NCBI GenBank assembly: GCA_965203525.1 | Contig: OZ241898.1 | Coordinates: 1,240,001 to 1,304,000 of the forward strand | DNA: 64,000 nucleotides | Direction: 5' to 3' | Origin: WTFV01 sp965203525 | Lineage (GTDB): Bacteria > Acidobacteriota > Vicinamibacteria > Vicinamibacterales > UBA8438 | In this document: piece by piece, positions 7,645 through 16,004 of the stretch | How positions within the stretch are numbered: the stretch's first letter is position 1 | How the letters are laid out: each line of letters opens with the position of its first letter | The notes under the pieces: generated by a model | What the model saw: only the letters and a program-made list of their open reading frames with translations | Databases searched by the model: none | What the model was told of the DNA's origin: nothing | Program-made: the position numbers and the translations under genes

Positions 7645-8657
7645 CGGGCGTGCAGGGCGAGTGGCCCCGGGGCGGCTTCCCAGCGGCGCACCGACGCCTC
7701 GGAGACCTGCAGCAGCGCGGCGAACTCGGCGGCCGAGAATCCGCACTGCTTCCGCAGCTCGGCGATCAGCGCGCCGGTGGGGCGTGACGGGGACGCCGCC
7801 GCGCCGGCGGCTTGCCGCGCCGGGTGCACGGGCACCACGCCGGCGGCTTGCTGCGCCGGGTGCGCGGACGCCGCGCCGGCGCCCGGCGATCGGCGTGGCT
7901 GCGTCTTCCGCTTCCGCGCGGCCCGCGCCGGTCGCTTCCGCGCGGTCGCCGGCACACCGCCCGCGGGATCGAGATCGATGCCGAAGATGCTCTCCAGGTC
8001 GTCGTCCGCCAGGGTGTCGGCCGTCGCCGCGCTCCGTGGCAGCGCCACGCCGGTGGCGATCAGCTCCGCCTCGTCGACGCCGCGCAGCCGGAAGAGCAGC
8101 TCGGGGCTGTCGTCGAGGCGGCTGCCGACGCCGTAGAGCACCGCCGCCGCGTGCTTGCACATCGTGGCCCAGTCCGGGCAGTCGCAGGCCAGCTTGATCT
8201 CGCCCGGTTGCGGGAACAGCCCGGCGTCGCGGTCGGCGACGATGTCCATGACCCGGTCGGAGAGCCGCCCCTGCAGCAGCTCGAGCACCGATCCGATCTG
8301 CCCGGCGCAGGCGGTCCGGATCGCCTTCCAGGCCGGCCGCTTGAGCTTCCTGATGCGCACGACGACGCGGTAGAGCGACCGCCCGGCGACCAGCGCCTCG
8401 ACGCCCCCGGTCTCGATCGCCAGATGGCAGACCTGGCCGTTGCACACGTAGGAGCGTCCCCGCGGCAGGCGGTTGGCGTAGTCGGAGAACGACTCCAGAT
8501 GCTCGCACCAGCGCTGCCCCCAGAAGCTGTTCGCGATGTCGCGGCCCGTGATCTCGACCGGCTGCGGCGCTTCGCCGCGCGCCTGCAAAGCGCGTATCTC
8601 CCGCGCGGCGCGGGCCCGCCGCGCACTGACCGGCACGTAGCGTGGATACCAGGGCAC
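7590..8657 (-). CDS. SWIM zinc-finger protein with C-terminal helix-turn-helix
   Basis: The product is 355 aa. After an N-terminal region with NSFWGQRWCEHLESFSDYANR, typical of bacterial SWIM proteins, a CDCPDWATMCKH motif at about residues 158-169 gives the CxCx(n)CxH SWIM zinc ligands. A variable linker carries two copies of an HPA(Q/R)QAAG repeat. The last 60 residues form an XRE-like helix-turn-helix (LIAELRKQCGFSAAEFAALL, then SEASVRRWE). SWIM proteins bind DNA or protein and are usually encoded with SNF2 ATPases, as here: the helicase gene ends 11 bp upstream. The HTH extension is unusual for the family. Confidence 0.85.
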   Translation of the reverse strand: MPWYPRYVPVSARRARAAREIRALQARGEAPQPVEITGRDIANSFWGQRWCEHLESFSDYANRLPRGRSYVCNGQVCHLAIETGGVEALVAGRSLYRVVVRIRKLKRPAWKAIRTACAGQIGSVLELLQGRLSDRVMDIVADRDAGLFPQPGEIKLACDCPDWATMCKHAAAVLYGVGSRLDDSPELLFRLRGVDEAELIATGVALPRSAATADTLADDDLESIFGIDLDPAGGVPATARKRPARAARKRKTQPRRSPGAGAASAHPAQQAAGVVPVHPARQAAGAAASPSRPTGALIAELRKQCGFSAAEFAALLQVSEASVRRWEAAPGPLALHARSRQALAALRAEIERQDE

Positions 8658-8668
8658 GTCGGCTCCCG

Positions 8669-11356
8669 TCAGTTCCCTGCCTGTGGATTCGCGCGCGTGA
8701 CGTCGAGACGCACCAGATCGATCAGCTCGTCGTCGGACAGCTCGGTGAGGTTGACCTCCTGCTCCCCGTCGAGCAGATCATCCGCCAACCGCCGCTTGTC
8801 GGCAATCATCCGATCGATTCTTTCCTCGATCGTGCCGCGCGTGACGAACCGGTGGACCAGCACGTTGCGCCGCTGGCCGATGCGAAAGGCGCGGTCGGTG
8901 GCCTGGTTCTCCACCGCCGGGTTCCACCAGCGGTCGAAGTGGACGACGTGGGACGCCGCCGTCAGGTTCAGCCCGGTGCCGCCTGCCTTGAGCGACAGCA
9001 GGAAGAACGGCGGCCCGTCGTCGCGCTGGAAGCGGTCCACCAGCTCCTGCCGTCGCTTGACGCCGGTCCGGCCGTGCAGCACGAGACCGGGCCGGCCGAA
9101 GACCGTGGCCAGGTACTCGGACAACGGATCGATGATCTCGCGGAACTGCGTGAACACCAGCGCCCGTTCCTGGCGGTCGGCCAGCTCCTCGCAGATCTCG
9201 GCCAGGCGCGCGAACTTGCCGCTGTCGCCGGGCCGGTAGTCGCCGTCGCCGGAGAGCTGGCTGGGATGATTGCACACCTGCTTGAGCCGCATCAGCGACC
9301 GCAGCACGACGCCGCGCCGCGCGATTCCCTCCAGCCGCTCCAGGTCGTGCCGCATGGTCCGCACGACACGCTGGTAGAGCGCGACCTGCTTCCGGGTCAG
9401 GTGGCAGTCGCAGGTGGTCTCGGTCTTGTCCGGCAGGTCGGCGATGATGCGTCGATCCGTCTTCAGACGCCGCAGGACGTAGGGGGCGACCAGCCGCCGC
9501 AGCGGCGCGAACGGCTGTTCCTTGCGCTCCTGCAGCTCCTTGACGAACGCGTTGAACACGTTGCGCGAGCCGAGCAGTCCGGGGTTGAGGAAGTCGAACA
9601 GCGCCCACAGGTCTCCCAGGCGGTTCTCGACCGGCGTGCCGGTCAGGGCGACGCGGGCGCGGGCCGGCAGCCTGCGCACGGCCCGGCTCTGGCGGGTCGC
9701 CGGGTTCTTGACCGCCTGCGCTTCGTCCAGGACGACCAGGCGCCACCGCACGTCCGCCAGCCACGGCTGCCGCTGCAGCATGGCGTACGTCGTCACCGCC
9801 AGGTCGACGCCGTCCAGATGCCGCGCCGGCGCCGCGGCCACTTCCGCCAGCGTCTCCCGGTCCGTTTCCGCCGGGTGCAGGAACCGCAGGACGAGCGTCG
9901 GCGCGAACCGCTCGGCCTCGCGGCGCCAGTTGCCGAGCAGGGAAGCGGGGATGACCAGCAGCGAAGGCGCCGGCCGCGCCGCGCCCGGACCGCGGCCGCA
10001 CAGCAGCAGGGCGAGCACCTGGATGGTCTTGCCCAGGCCCATGTCGTCGGCCAGGCAGGCGCCGAGGCCCAGCGTCGTCAGCAGCCGCAGCCACGCCACG
10101 CCGTCCCGCTGGTACGGCCGGAGCGTGGCCCGCAGCGCGCCGCCGACCTCCACCGGGTCGAGCGCGTCCGGCTGGCGCATCCCCGCCAGCAGGCGGCGCA
10201 TCCCCGCGCCGGCGTCGACGCGCACCCAGGGGCGTTCGGCCTCGGTCTGCTCCTCGTGGCGCAGGTCGGCCGACGCGCCGGCGAGCAGGCGCATGCCCTC
10301 GACGAACGAGAGCCCGTCGCCGCCGGCCTGTTCGCGCACCGCTTCCCAGTGCTCGATCGCCTGCCGCAACCGGTCCCGGTCCACCTCGACCCACTGGCCC
10401 TTGAGCAGCACCAGGTCGCCGTCGCCGTCGAGCAGCGTATCCAGCTCGGCCTGCGACAGCGGATCGTCCCCCAGCGCGACGCGTACGTCGAAGTCCACCA
10501 TCGCGTCGGCGCCCACCACCGAGGGCGCCGCGTCCCCGATGGTGACGCCGACCCGCGGGCGCGGCCGCTTGCGCCACCAGTTCGGCAGGCGCACGGTCAG
10601 GCCGCTCGCCTCGAGCGCCGGCACGCTGCGCAGGAGCCGGTAGGCGCGCTCCGGCGTCCACGCCAGCGCCTGGTAGACGTCGCCCGAGTCGACCAGCTCC
10701 CGCACCCAGCCGCACGTCTCGGCGGCCTGCTGGATCGGCGACAGCAGGGCGACGAGCGCCGCCCGGTTCCGCGCCCCGGCGTACTGCTCCAGCGCCCGGC
10801 GCAGCGGCAGGTGCCTGACCCGTCCGGCGGCGCCGAATCCGGAGGCGTACGTGGCCAGGAACGCGAACGGCCGGTCCTCGTCGCCGCGGTTCTCGGCGAG
10901 GTGGAAACAGACCCGCCCCACCTGATGCCAGCTCGGGGCCCGCGCGCGCAGGAACGCCGCCAGCCCGCCGGCGGCCGAAACCGCCGCGCGCACCCATTCG
11001 TCCAGGTGGCTCCAGACCGCCCGCAGGCTCGCCTCGGCGAGATATTCGCCCCCGCGCATCGGCGGCGCGGCCAGGATCCAGGCGGCGCAGTCGGCCGCCG
11101 CGGGCGGTTCGACCTCGACGTTCTGCTCGTGTTCCGGCAGATGGCACAGGGCGACCAGATGGCGTTCGGCGATCTGCTGCCAGAAACGCGCGGCGGGCGC
11201 GCCCCGCGTGTCGATGCGGTCCGCCGCGAGGGTGAAGAGCGCTGCGCGCCAGTCGGCGTCGAAGGCGGGCCGCAGCCCGGCGAGCGCGGGCGGGAGGGAA
11301 TCGCCGTCGCGGTGCGCCCACCGCAGGCGCCCGGCCGGCGTCAGTCCGAGGCTCAT
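8669..11356 (-). CDS. SNF2/RapA-type DEAD/DEAH-box helicase
   Basis: The product is 895 aa. The N-terminal half (about 1-420) is a bacterial SNF2-associated region; the C-terminal half is a complete SNF2 ATPase. Motif I is ADDMGLGKT at about residue 438, motif II is LDEAQ at about 541, motif III is ALTGTPVENRLGD, and the second RecA lobe has ALVFTQFREI, LSLKAGGTGLNLTAA and DRAFRIGQ. It should translocate on double-stranded DNA or remodel DNA-bound proteins. It is followed after 11 bp by the SWIM zinc-finger gene, the standard two-gene unit, and both are probably cotranscribed. A small basic start (MSLGLTPAGRLRW) was accepted at ATG 11356. Confidence 0.93.
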   Translation of the reverse strand: MSLGLTPAGRLRWAHRDGDSLPPALAGLRPAFDADWRAALFTLAADRIDTRGAPAARFWQQIAERHLVALCHLPEHEQNVEVEPPAAADCAAWILAAPPMRGGEYLAEASLRAVWSHLDEWVRAAVSAAGGLAAFLRARAPSWHQVGRVCFHLAENRGDEDRPFAFLATYASGFGAAGRVRHLPLRRALEQYAGARNRAALVALLSPIQQAAETCGWVRELVDSGDVYQALAWTPERAYRLLRSVPALEASGLTVRLPNWWRKRPRPRVGVTIGDAAPSVVGADAMVDFDVRVALGDDPLSQAELDTLLDGDGDLVLLKGQWVEVDRDRLRQAIEHWEAVREQAGGDGLSFVEGMRLLAGASADLRHEEQTEAERPWVRVDAGAGMRRLLAGMRQPDALDPVEVGGALRATLRPYQRDGVAWLRLLTTLGLGACLADDMGLGKTIQVLALLLCGRGPGAARPAPSLLVIPASLLGNWRREAERFAPTLVLRFLHPAETDRETLAEVAAAPARHLDGVDLAVTTYAMLQRQPWLADVRWRLVVLDEAQAVKNPATRQSRAVRRLPARARVALTGTPVENRLGDLWALFDFLNPGLLGSRNVFNAFVKELQERKEQPFAPLRRLVAPYVLRRLKTDRRIIADLPDKTETTCDCHLTRKQVALYQRVVRTMRHDLERLEGIARRGVVLRSLMRLKQVCNHPSQLSGDGDYRPGDSGKFARLAEICEELADRQERALVFTQFREIIDPLSEYLATVFGRPGLVLHGRTGVKRRQELVDRFQRDDGPPFFLLSLKAGGTGLNLTAASHVVHFDRWWNPAVENQATDRAFRIGQRRNVLVHRFVTRGTIEERIDRMIADKRRLADDLLDGEQEVNLTELSDDELIDLVRLDVTRANPQAGN

Positions 11357-11458
11357 GCCGAACCGGTCCGCGCCCGCGGCAGGCTGTCGGTGGCGATCGC
11401 AATCGACCGGCTCGTTTGCCCGTGAGACGAAGATGGCGGCGTATCCGTTCGCATCGAT

Positions 11459-11959
11459 TTACCTGTTTCTCTCCCCGGATCTGGCGAGCACCTCGGCAAC
11501 GAGCCGGGAAGACAAGTGGTATCCGGCGTTCGACATCTCCTTGATGATCGGTTCGACCGCAACGATCTCTCCACGAGTCTTCGCGGACAACAGAACGCCC
11601 GCGACACCCGTCAGGGGAATTCCCCGTCGACGCGCGATCCGTCGCCCCGCGGCGTCATCGATGAGCAGGAACCGCGCATCGAGCTGCTCGGCGAGGGCAA
11701 TCGCTTCCGCCTCACCGGGATCCAGAAGCCGCGCAAGTTCCCCGACCACCTGCTGATTGGTGACGGACTGGACCGTGAGCCATTGCGCGTCCAGAGCGTC
11801 GGCAAGCACCGTGGCCCCCGACCGGCCGGACCCGATTGCAAGTTCGTCCCGCACCGCGGAAGGAATGACGATCCGTTGATGAACGTGTCGCAGAAGATCG
11901 AGACGGCCGACGCGGGCCAATACGATGAGCGGCCCGGTATCGGCGACGACGGCGCTCAT
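11459..11959 (-). CDS. PIN-domain toxin (DUF3368 family)
   Basis: The product is 166 aa. It begins MSAVVADTGPLIVLARVGR, which supplies the first PIN-domain aspartate, followed by DEL, PGEAEAIALA (Glu) and LLIDDAAGRRIAR (Asp), the acidic set that binds Mg2+ in PIN ribonucleases. TGVAGVLLSAK is typical of the DUF3368 subgroup. ATG 11959 overlaps the antitoxin stop by 4 bp (ATGA), so the pair is translationally coupled, antitoxin first. It probably cleaves RNA when not neutralised. The target is unknown. Confidence 0.88.
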   Translation of the reverse strand: MSAVVADTGPLIVLARVGRLDLLRHVHQRIVIPSAVRDELAIGSGRSGATVLADALDAQWLTVQSVTNQQVVGELARLLDPGEAEAIALAEQLDARFLLIDDAAGRRIARRRGIPLTGVAGVLLSAKTRGEIVAVEPIIKEMSNAGYHLSSRLVAEVLARSGERNR

Positions 11960-12282
11960 GAGACGGTGTCGATCTCCTCGTCCAGCTCTTCCGGCGGGTA
12001 GTCGACGGCGGGAATCCCGGCTTCTCCCAGCAGAACCACGAAATCCTCCGGGACCATGTCCGCCAGGCGGGCGGCCTGAACCAGTGTCAAGTGTCGTTGC
12101 TCGAACAGACGCAACGCCAGCGCGCGGTGAACGCCGAGGTCGAGGAGGCGTCCGTCGAACGGAATCGCCAGGACGACCGGACGACCGTGTCTGGTGATGA
12201 GAGTCAAACGACCGTCCTCGGCGTCCTTGCAAAGCTCGTCGGTTCTCTGCCGGACGTCCCGCACACTGAACAGCGAATGCAT
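11956..12282 (-). CDS. UPF0175 family antitoxin
   Basis: The product is 108 aa. The first 45 residues look like a Phd/YefM-type strand-helix unit (FSVRDVRQRTDELCKDAEDG then TLITRHGRPVVLAI). The rest matches UPF0175: ALRLFEQRHLTLVQAARLAD, MVPEDFVVLLGEAGIPAVDY, ending in an acidic tail. UPF0175 proteins pair with DUF3368 PIN toxins, as here. The N-terminal part probably binds the operon's own promoter; the acidic tail may contact the toxin. The pair occupies a gap between housekeeping-like genes. Confidence 0.85.
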   Translation of the reverse strand: MHSLFSVRDVRQRTDELCKDAEDGRLTLITRHGRPVVLAIPFDGRLLDLGVHRALALRLFEQRHLTLVQAARLADMVPEDFVVLLGEAGIPAVDYPPEELDEEIDTVS

Positions 12283-12321
12283 GCCACCTCCGTTGCAGGC
12301 GCAATCCCACGAACCGCCGCG

Positions 12322-12882
12322 TCACCGCTTCCCGGCGAACGTGGCGCGGGCGCACACGCCGCCGGCGAGCAGTCCGAACAGGTGCGCTTCCCAGGAGACC
12401 TGGCCCTCGCGCGGCAGAACGCCGGCGATCATCCCGCCGTAGACGACCGCCACCACGACCGAGACGGCGATCGCCCCGGGACTGCGGTCGTAGTATCCGC
12501 GGGCCACCAGGAAGCCGAAGTAGCCGAAAATCAGGCCGCTGGCGCCGACGTGGGCCGCGTTTCTGGCCAGCGCCCACACGCTCAGGCCGCCGAGCACGGC
12601 GACGGCCAGCGTCACCGTCAGGTAGCGGGCGACTCCGCGGATCGCGATCATGCCGCCCAGAATCAGCAGCGGGACGGTGTTCGCCGCCAGATGGGCGAAC
12701 GAACCGTGCACGAGGGGGGCGGTCAGGATGCCGGGGAGGCCGTCGCCCCGGCGGGGAACCAGCGCGAGGTCGAAGGTCAGGTTCCGGTCCACGTACAGCG
12801 CGTACAGGGACACCGCCCAGATCAGGGCGGTTCCGGCGAGCAGCGTCGCGGCGCGCGGCTTCCAGCCGGACGGCTCGATCAT
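12322..12882 (-). CDS. Rhomboid family intramembrane serine protease
   Basis: The product is 186 aa with about six hydrophobic segments. The catalytic features are present: HGSFAHLAANTVPL (oxyanion His/Asn segment) around residue 59, GASGLIFG with the nucleophilic Ser around residue 116, and VSWEAHLFG with the catalytic His around residue 167. It is a minimal rhomboid without extra cytoplasmic domains, so it would cleave membrane-anchored substrates in the inner membrane. Substrates are unknown. Confidence 0.93.
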   Translation of the reverse strand: MIEPSGWKPRAATLLAGTALIWAVSLYALYVDRNLTFDLALVPRRGDGLPGILTAPLVHGSFAHLAANTVPLLILGGMIAIRGVARYLTVTLAVAVLGGLSVWALARNAAHVGASGLIFGYFGFLVARGYYDRSPGAIAVSVVVAVVYGGMIAGVLPREGQVSWEAHLFGLLAGGVCARATFAGKR

Positions 12883-13180
12883 GAATCTCGATGACCCTCG
12901 GCGTCGGCGTCCATCGCTTCATCGAGCCGCCGGGGAGCGGTGACGCTCCGCGGCAGATTCTCATGTGGAACGGGCTCGCCGAAATCATCCGCAGAGTTTC
13001 CGCATGCGGCCATGGCGGACCGAATGTACCATGTTCCAGGCAGGCTCCGCGCCGGCGCCTCGATGAACCCGGCCTGGAGCCATGCACCATCCCGGACTCC
13101 CTGCGCGCGCGGCGCAAGTGCCGCAATACCGCCTTGAGGATCCGGCCTGAAGCCGCCCGCTCGCAAGACCCGCGGACGCG

Positions 13181-13278
13181 GCGACTGAAGCGGCTGCCGG
13201 CCGTTTCCGCGAGGAAGTCACGGGCACACGTTCACGGGTACCGTTCCGCACGGCGATTGAAGCGGCTGCCGGCCGTTC
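13181..13278. repeat. Direct repeat pair (26 bp, offset 72)
   Basis: Bases 13181-13206 and 13253-13278 differ at two positions. The 46-bp spacer carries its own short echo of CACGGG and CACGTTCACGGG. Confidence 0.85.
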
Positions 13279-13300
13279 TCCTCGGGCCCGCGGAGGGCCG

Positions 13301-13329
13301 TTGACAGCACCGGATCGCCCCGCCAGAAT
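13301..13329 (+). promoter_or_regulatory. Sigma70-type promoter, probably leaderless
   Basis: A perfect TTGACA at 13301-13306 is followed after 17 bp by CAGAAT at 13324-13329. The start codon is at 13338, about where transcription should begin, and no Shine-Dalgarno is present. Confidence 0.65.
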
Positions 13330-13337
13330 GGACGGTC

Positions 13338-16004
13338 ATGAAACTCGCGTGGACCGTGGCGACCGTGCTGGCGGCGTTCGCGGTGGCAGGTCCGGCGGCC
13401 CGGGTGGCTGCTCCCGCTCCCGCCGCGGCCGGGGAGTTCCAGGCGCCGGTGGTTCCCGTTCCCGTCGCGGCCGGGGAGTTCCAGGCGCCGGCCGGGTCTT
13501 CCGCGTCCGGAACCGTCGCGGCGTCGCGCGCGCCCGTCGCAGTTCCTGTCCCGGCAGCGGCCGCGGTGCCGCGTGAGCCTGTCGCAGCGTCGCGCGCGTC
13601 CGTCGCGTCTCCCGCCACGGCCCCGGTCGCGGAGCCGCGTGAGCCGACCGCGGCGCACCAGGCGCTGCTCGACCGCTACTGCGTCACCTGCCACAACGGG
13701 CGGATGGCCGCGCGGGACACGGTCCCGTTCGCGTTCGACGGCCTCGACCTGGACGACGTCGGCGCCGGCGCGGAGGTCTGGGAGCAGGTGGTCCGCAAGC
13801 TGCGGCTCGGCATGATGCCGCCGCCGGGGCGCCCGCGGCCGGAGCGGGCCGCGCACGACCGCTTCGTCGCGTGGCTGGAGACGGCGCTCGACCGGGCCGC
13901 GGCGGCGAAGCCGCATCCCGGCCGTCCCGCGGTGCGGCGGATGACCGCGGCCGAGTACGGCAACGCCGTCCGGAGCCTGATCGATCTCGACGTCGACGAG
14001 CGCTGGCTGCTGTTTCCGGCCGACGACGTCGATCCGCAGGGCTTCGACACCAACGGCGAGGTGCTCTCGGTCTCCCCGGCGCTGTTCGAGCGCTACCTCG
14101 CCGCGGCCAATCGGGTGAGCCGGCTCGCGGTCGGCGACCCGACGATCGGGCCCGGCTACGCGGCCGCCACCTACAGCGCGCCCCGGCTGCTGTACCAGGA
14201 CGATCGGGCGAGCGAGGAGCTCCCGTTCGGCTCGCGCGGCGGGATGGCGATCCGCCACTACTTCCCGCTCGACGGCGACTACGAGGTCCGCGTCCGGCTG
14301 CGCCGGATGATCTACGACTACGTGGTCGGGATGGGGCGGCCGCACCGGCTCGAGGTGCGCCTGGACGGCGCGCTCGCCGGCGCCTTCACGGTGGGGGACG
14401 CGGACCGCTTCGGCTATCCGTCGGCCTACAGCTTCTTCGGCACGATCCGCGGCGACCCCGCCTGGGAGGACTACGTCTCCAACGGGGCGGACGCCGATCT
14501 GGTCGTCCGGTTTCCGGCGCCGGCCGGCCCGCACGTGGTCGGCGTCTCGTTCGTCGAAGCCCGCACCGAGCCGACCGGGGTGCTGGAACGCCGCCTGTCC
14601 GGGTTCTCGCTGAGCGGGCTCGGCTTCTACCACGGGAACGCGGCGGTCGAACGGGTGGCGATCGCCGGTCCGCACGACGCCGCCGGCCCCGGCGACACGC
14701 CGAGCCGGCGGAAGCTGTTCACCTGCCGGCCCGCGAGCGAGGCCGCGGCGGACGCGGCGCGCTGCGCGCGCAGGATCCTGTCGGCCCTGGCGCGCCGCGC
14801 CTACCGCCGGCCGGTGACCGGCGCGGACGTCGATACCCTGATGCGCTTCTACGAAGCGGGCCACGCCGAGCGCGGCTTCGAGGAGGGCGTCCGGAAGGCG
14901 CTCGAACGGCTGCTGGTGGCGCCGGAGTTCCTGTTCCGCGTCGAGCGCGACCCGGTGGACGTCCCCGCGGGGGCCGCCTACAGGCTGACCGACCTGGAGC
15001 TCGCCTCGCGGCTCTCGTTCTTCCTCTGGAGCGACGTCCCCGACGACGAGCTGCTGGCCGCGGCCGAGGCGGGACGGCTCGGCGAGCCCGCCGTGCTGGA
15101 GCGGCAGGTGCGCCGCATGCTCGCCGACCCGCGCGCCGCGGCGCTGGTCGACAACTTCGCCAGCCAGTGGCTGCAGCTCCGCCGCATCCGGGGCGTCACG
15201 CCGGACGCCGACGTCTTCTTCGACTTCGACGAGAACCTGCGGGCGGACATGGCGCGGGAGACGACGCTGTTCCTGGAAAGCCAGCTCCGCGCGGACCGCG
15301 GCCTGCTGGAACTGCTGACCGCCGGCTACACGTTCGCCAACGAGCGGCTCGCCCGCCACTACGGGATCCCGGGCGTCTACGGCGAGCGCTTCCGGCGCGT
15401 GCCGGTCGACCCCGAACAGCGGGGCGGATTGCTCGGCCACGCCAGCCTGCTGACGCTGACCGCCTATCCCGGCCGGACCTCGCCGGTGCTGCGCGGCAAG
15501 TGGGTGCTCGACAACGTGCTCGGGATGCCGCCGCCGGAGCCGCCGGCCGACGTGCCGGCGCTGGAGGAGAACCACGGCGGGCGCGAGGTGCTGTCGATGC
15601 GCGACCGGATGGAGCGGCACCGCGCCAACCCCGCCTGCGCGGCGTGCCACCGGGTGATGGACCCGCCCGGCTTCGTACTGGAGAACTACGACGCCATCGG
15701 GCGCTGGCGCGCCACCGACGAGGCGGGGGCGCCGGTCGACACGGCGGGCGCGCTCGCCGACGGCACGGTGGTGGAGACCCCCGCGGCGTTCCGCGAGGCG
15801 CTGCTCGCCTACGACGTGAGCATCGCGCGGACCATCACCGGGAAGCTGCTCGGCTACGCGGTCGGACGCACCATCGAACACTACGACCAGCCGGCGATCC
15901 GGCGTATCGTCGCCGAGGCGGAGGCGGACGGCTACCGCTGGTCGTCCATCATCCTCGGCATCGTCCGGAGCATGCCGTTCCAGATGAGGAGTGCGGAATC
16001 ATGA
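13338..16004 (+). CDS. DUF1587/DUF1592/DUF1588/DUF1585-type cytochrome-domain protein
   Basis: The product is 888 aa. A signal peptide is followed by a low-complexity Ala/Pro/Val linker (about residues 25-100) with a 14-residue repeat ending in AAGEFQAP. The conserved part starts with CVTCHNG at about residue 115, a haem-binding CxxCH, then RRMTAAEYGNAVRSLIDLD (DUF1587), the DUF1595/DUF1592 region (PEFLFRVE, LASRLSFFLW), DUF1588 (LLGHASLLTLTAYPGRTSPV) with a second CAACH at about 766, and a DUF1585 end. The protein is exported and probably binds two haems. It overlaps the DUF1552 gene by 4 bp (ATGA), the pairing seen throughout Planctomycetes and Acidobacteria; the function of the pair is not established. 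Confidence 0.92.
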   Translation: MKLAWTVATVLAAFAVAGPAARVAAPAPAAAGEFQAPVVPVPVAAGEFQAPAGSSASGTVAASRAPVAVPVPAAAAVPREPVAASRASVASPATAPVAEPREPTAAHQALLDRYCVTCHNGRMAARDTVPFAFDGLDLDDVGAGAEVWEQVVRKLRLGMMPPPGRPRPERAAHDRFVAWLETALDRAAAAKPHPGRPAVRRMTAAEYGNAVRSLIDLDVDERWLLFPADDVDPQGFDTNGEVLSVSPALFERYLAAANRVSRLAVGDPTIGPGYAAATYSAPRLLYQDDRASEELPFGSRGGMAIRHYFPLDGDYEVRVRLRRMIYDYVVGMGRPHRLEVRLDGALAGAFTVGDADRFGYPSAYSFFGTIRGDPAWEDYVSNGADADLVVRFPAPAGPHVVGVSFVEARTEPTGVLERRLSGFSLSGLGFYHGNAAVERVAIAGPHDAAGPGDTPSRRKLFTCRPASEAAADAARCARRILSALARRAYRRPVTGADVDTLMRFYEAGHAERGFEEGVRKALERLLVAPEFLFRVERDPVDVPAGAAYRLTDLELASRLSFFLWSDVPDDELLAAAEAGRLGEPAVLERQVRRMLADPRAAALVDNFASQWLQLRRIRGVTPDADVFFDFDENLRADMARETTLFLESQLRADRGLLELLTAGYTFANERLARHYGIPGVYGERFRRVPVDPEQRGGLLGHASLLTLTAYPGRTSPVLRGKWVLDNVLGMPPPEPPADVPALEENHGGREVLSMRDRMERHRANPACAACHRVMDPPGFVLENYDAIGRWRATDEAGAPVDTAGALADGTVVETPAAFREALLAYDVSIARTITGKLLGYAVGRTIEHYDQPAIRRIVAEAEADGYRWSSIILGIVRSMPFQMRSAES
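13425..13491. repeat. In-frame 42-bp tandem repeat in the linker-coding region
   Basis: A unit with offset 42 bp (14 codons) is repeated; the best-conserved 25 bp are at 13425-13449 and 13467-13491. It expands the Pro/Ala linker of the DUF1592-type protein. Confidence 0.8.

Larger units (their letters stand above)
6275..7990. repeat. Segmental duplication, copy B
   Basis: This is the partner of 4438-5935. It contains the same leader repeats, EEP gene copy B and the intact 3' part of the SWIM gene. Similarity begins at the ACTGTACGCC shared by both copies. Confidence 0.85.
12883..13337. other. Intergenic region with one direct-repeat pair and a promoter
   Basis: Between the divergently oriented rhomboid and DUF1592-type genes I see no supportable gene. 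A 26-bp sequence at 13181-13206 recurs with 2 mismatches at 13253-13278 (offset 72). The last 40 bp carry the promoter of the downstream gene. The remaining bases show only GC-rich, non-coding-looking sequence. Confidence 0.6.

Noticed and set aside
8642..11425. Very long open frame on the plus strand opposite the SNF2 helicase gene
   Set aside because: It is a GC-rich shadow of the helicase gene: no domain, no start signal, Arg/Pro/Gln-rich composition.
12879..13166. 95-codon minus-strand open frame in the rhomboid/DUF1592 gap
   Set aside because: No ribosome site, no family and atypical composition; the region carries an intergenic repeat pair.
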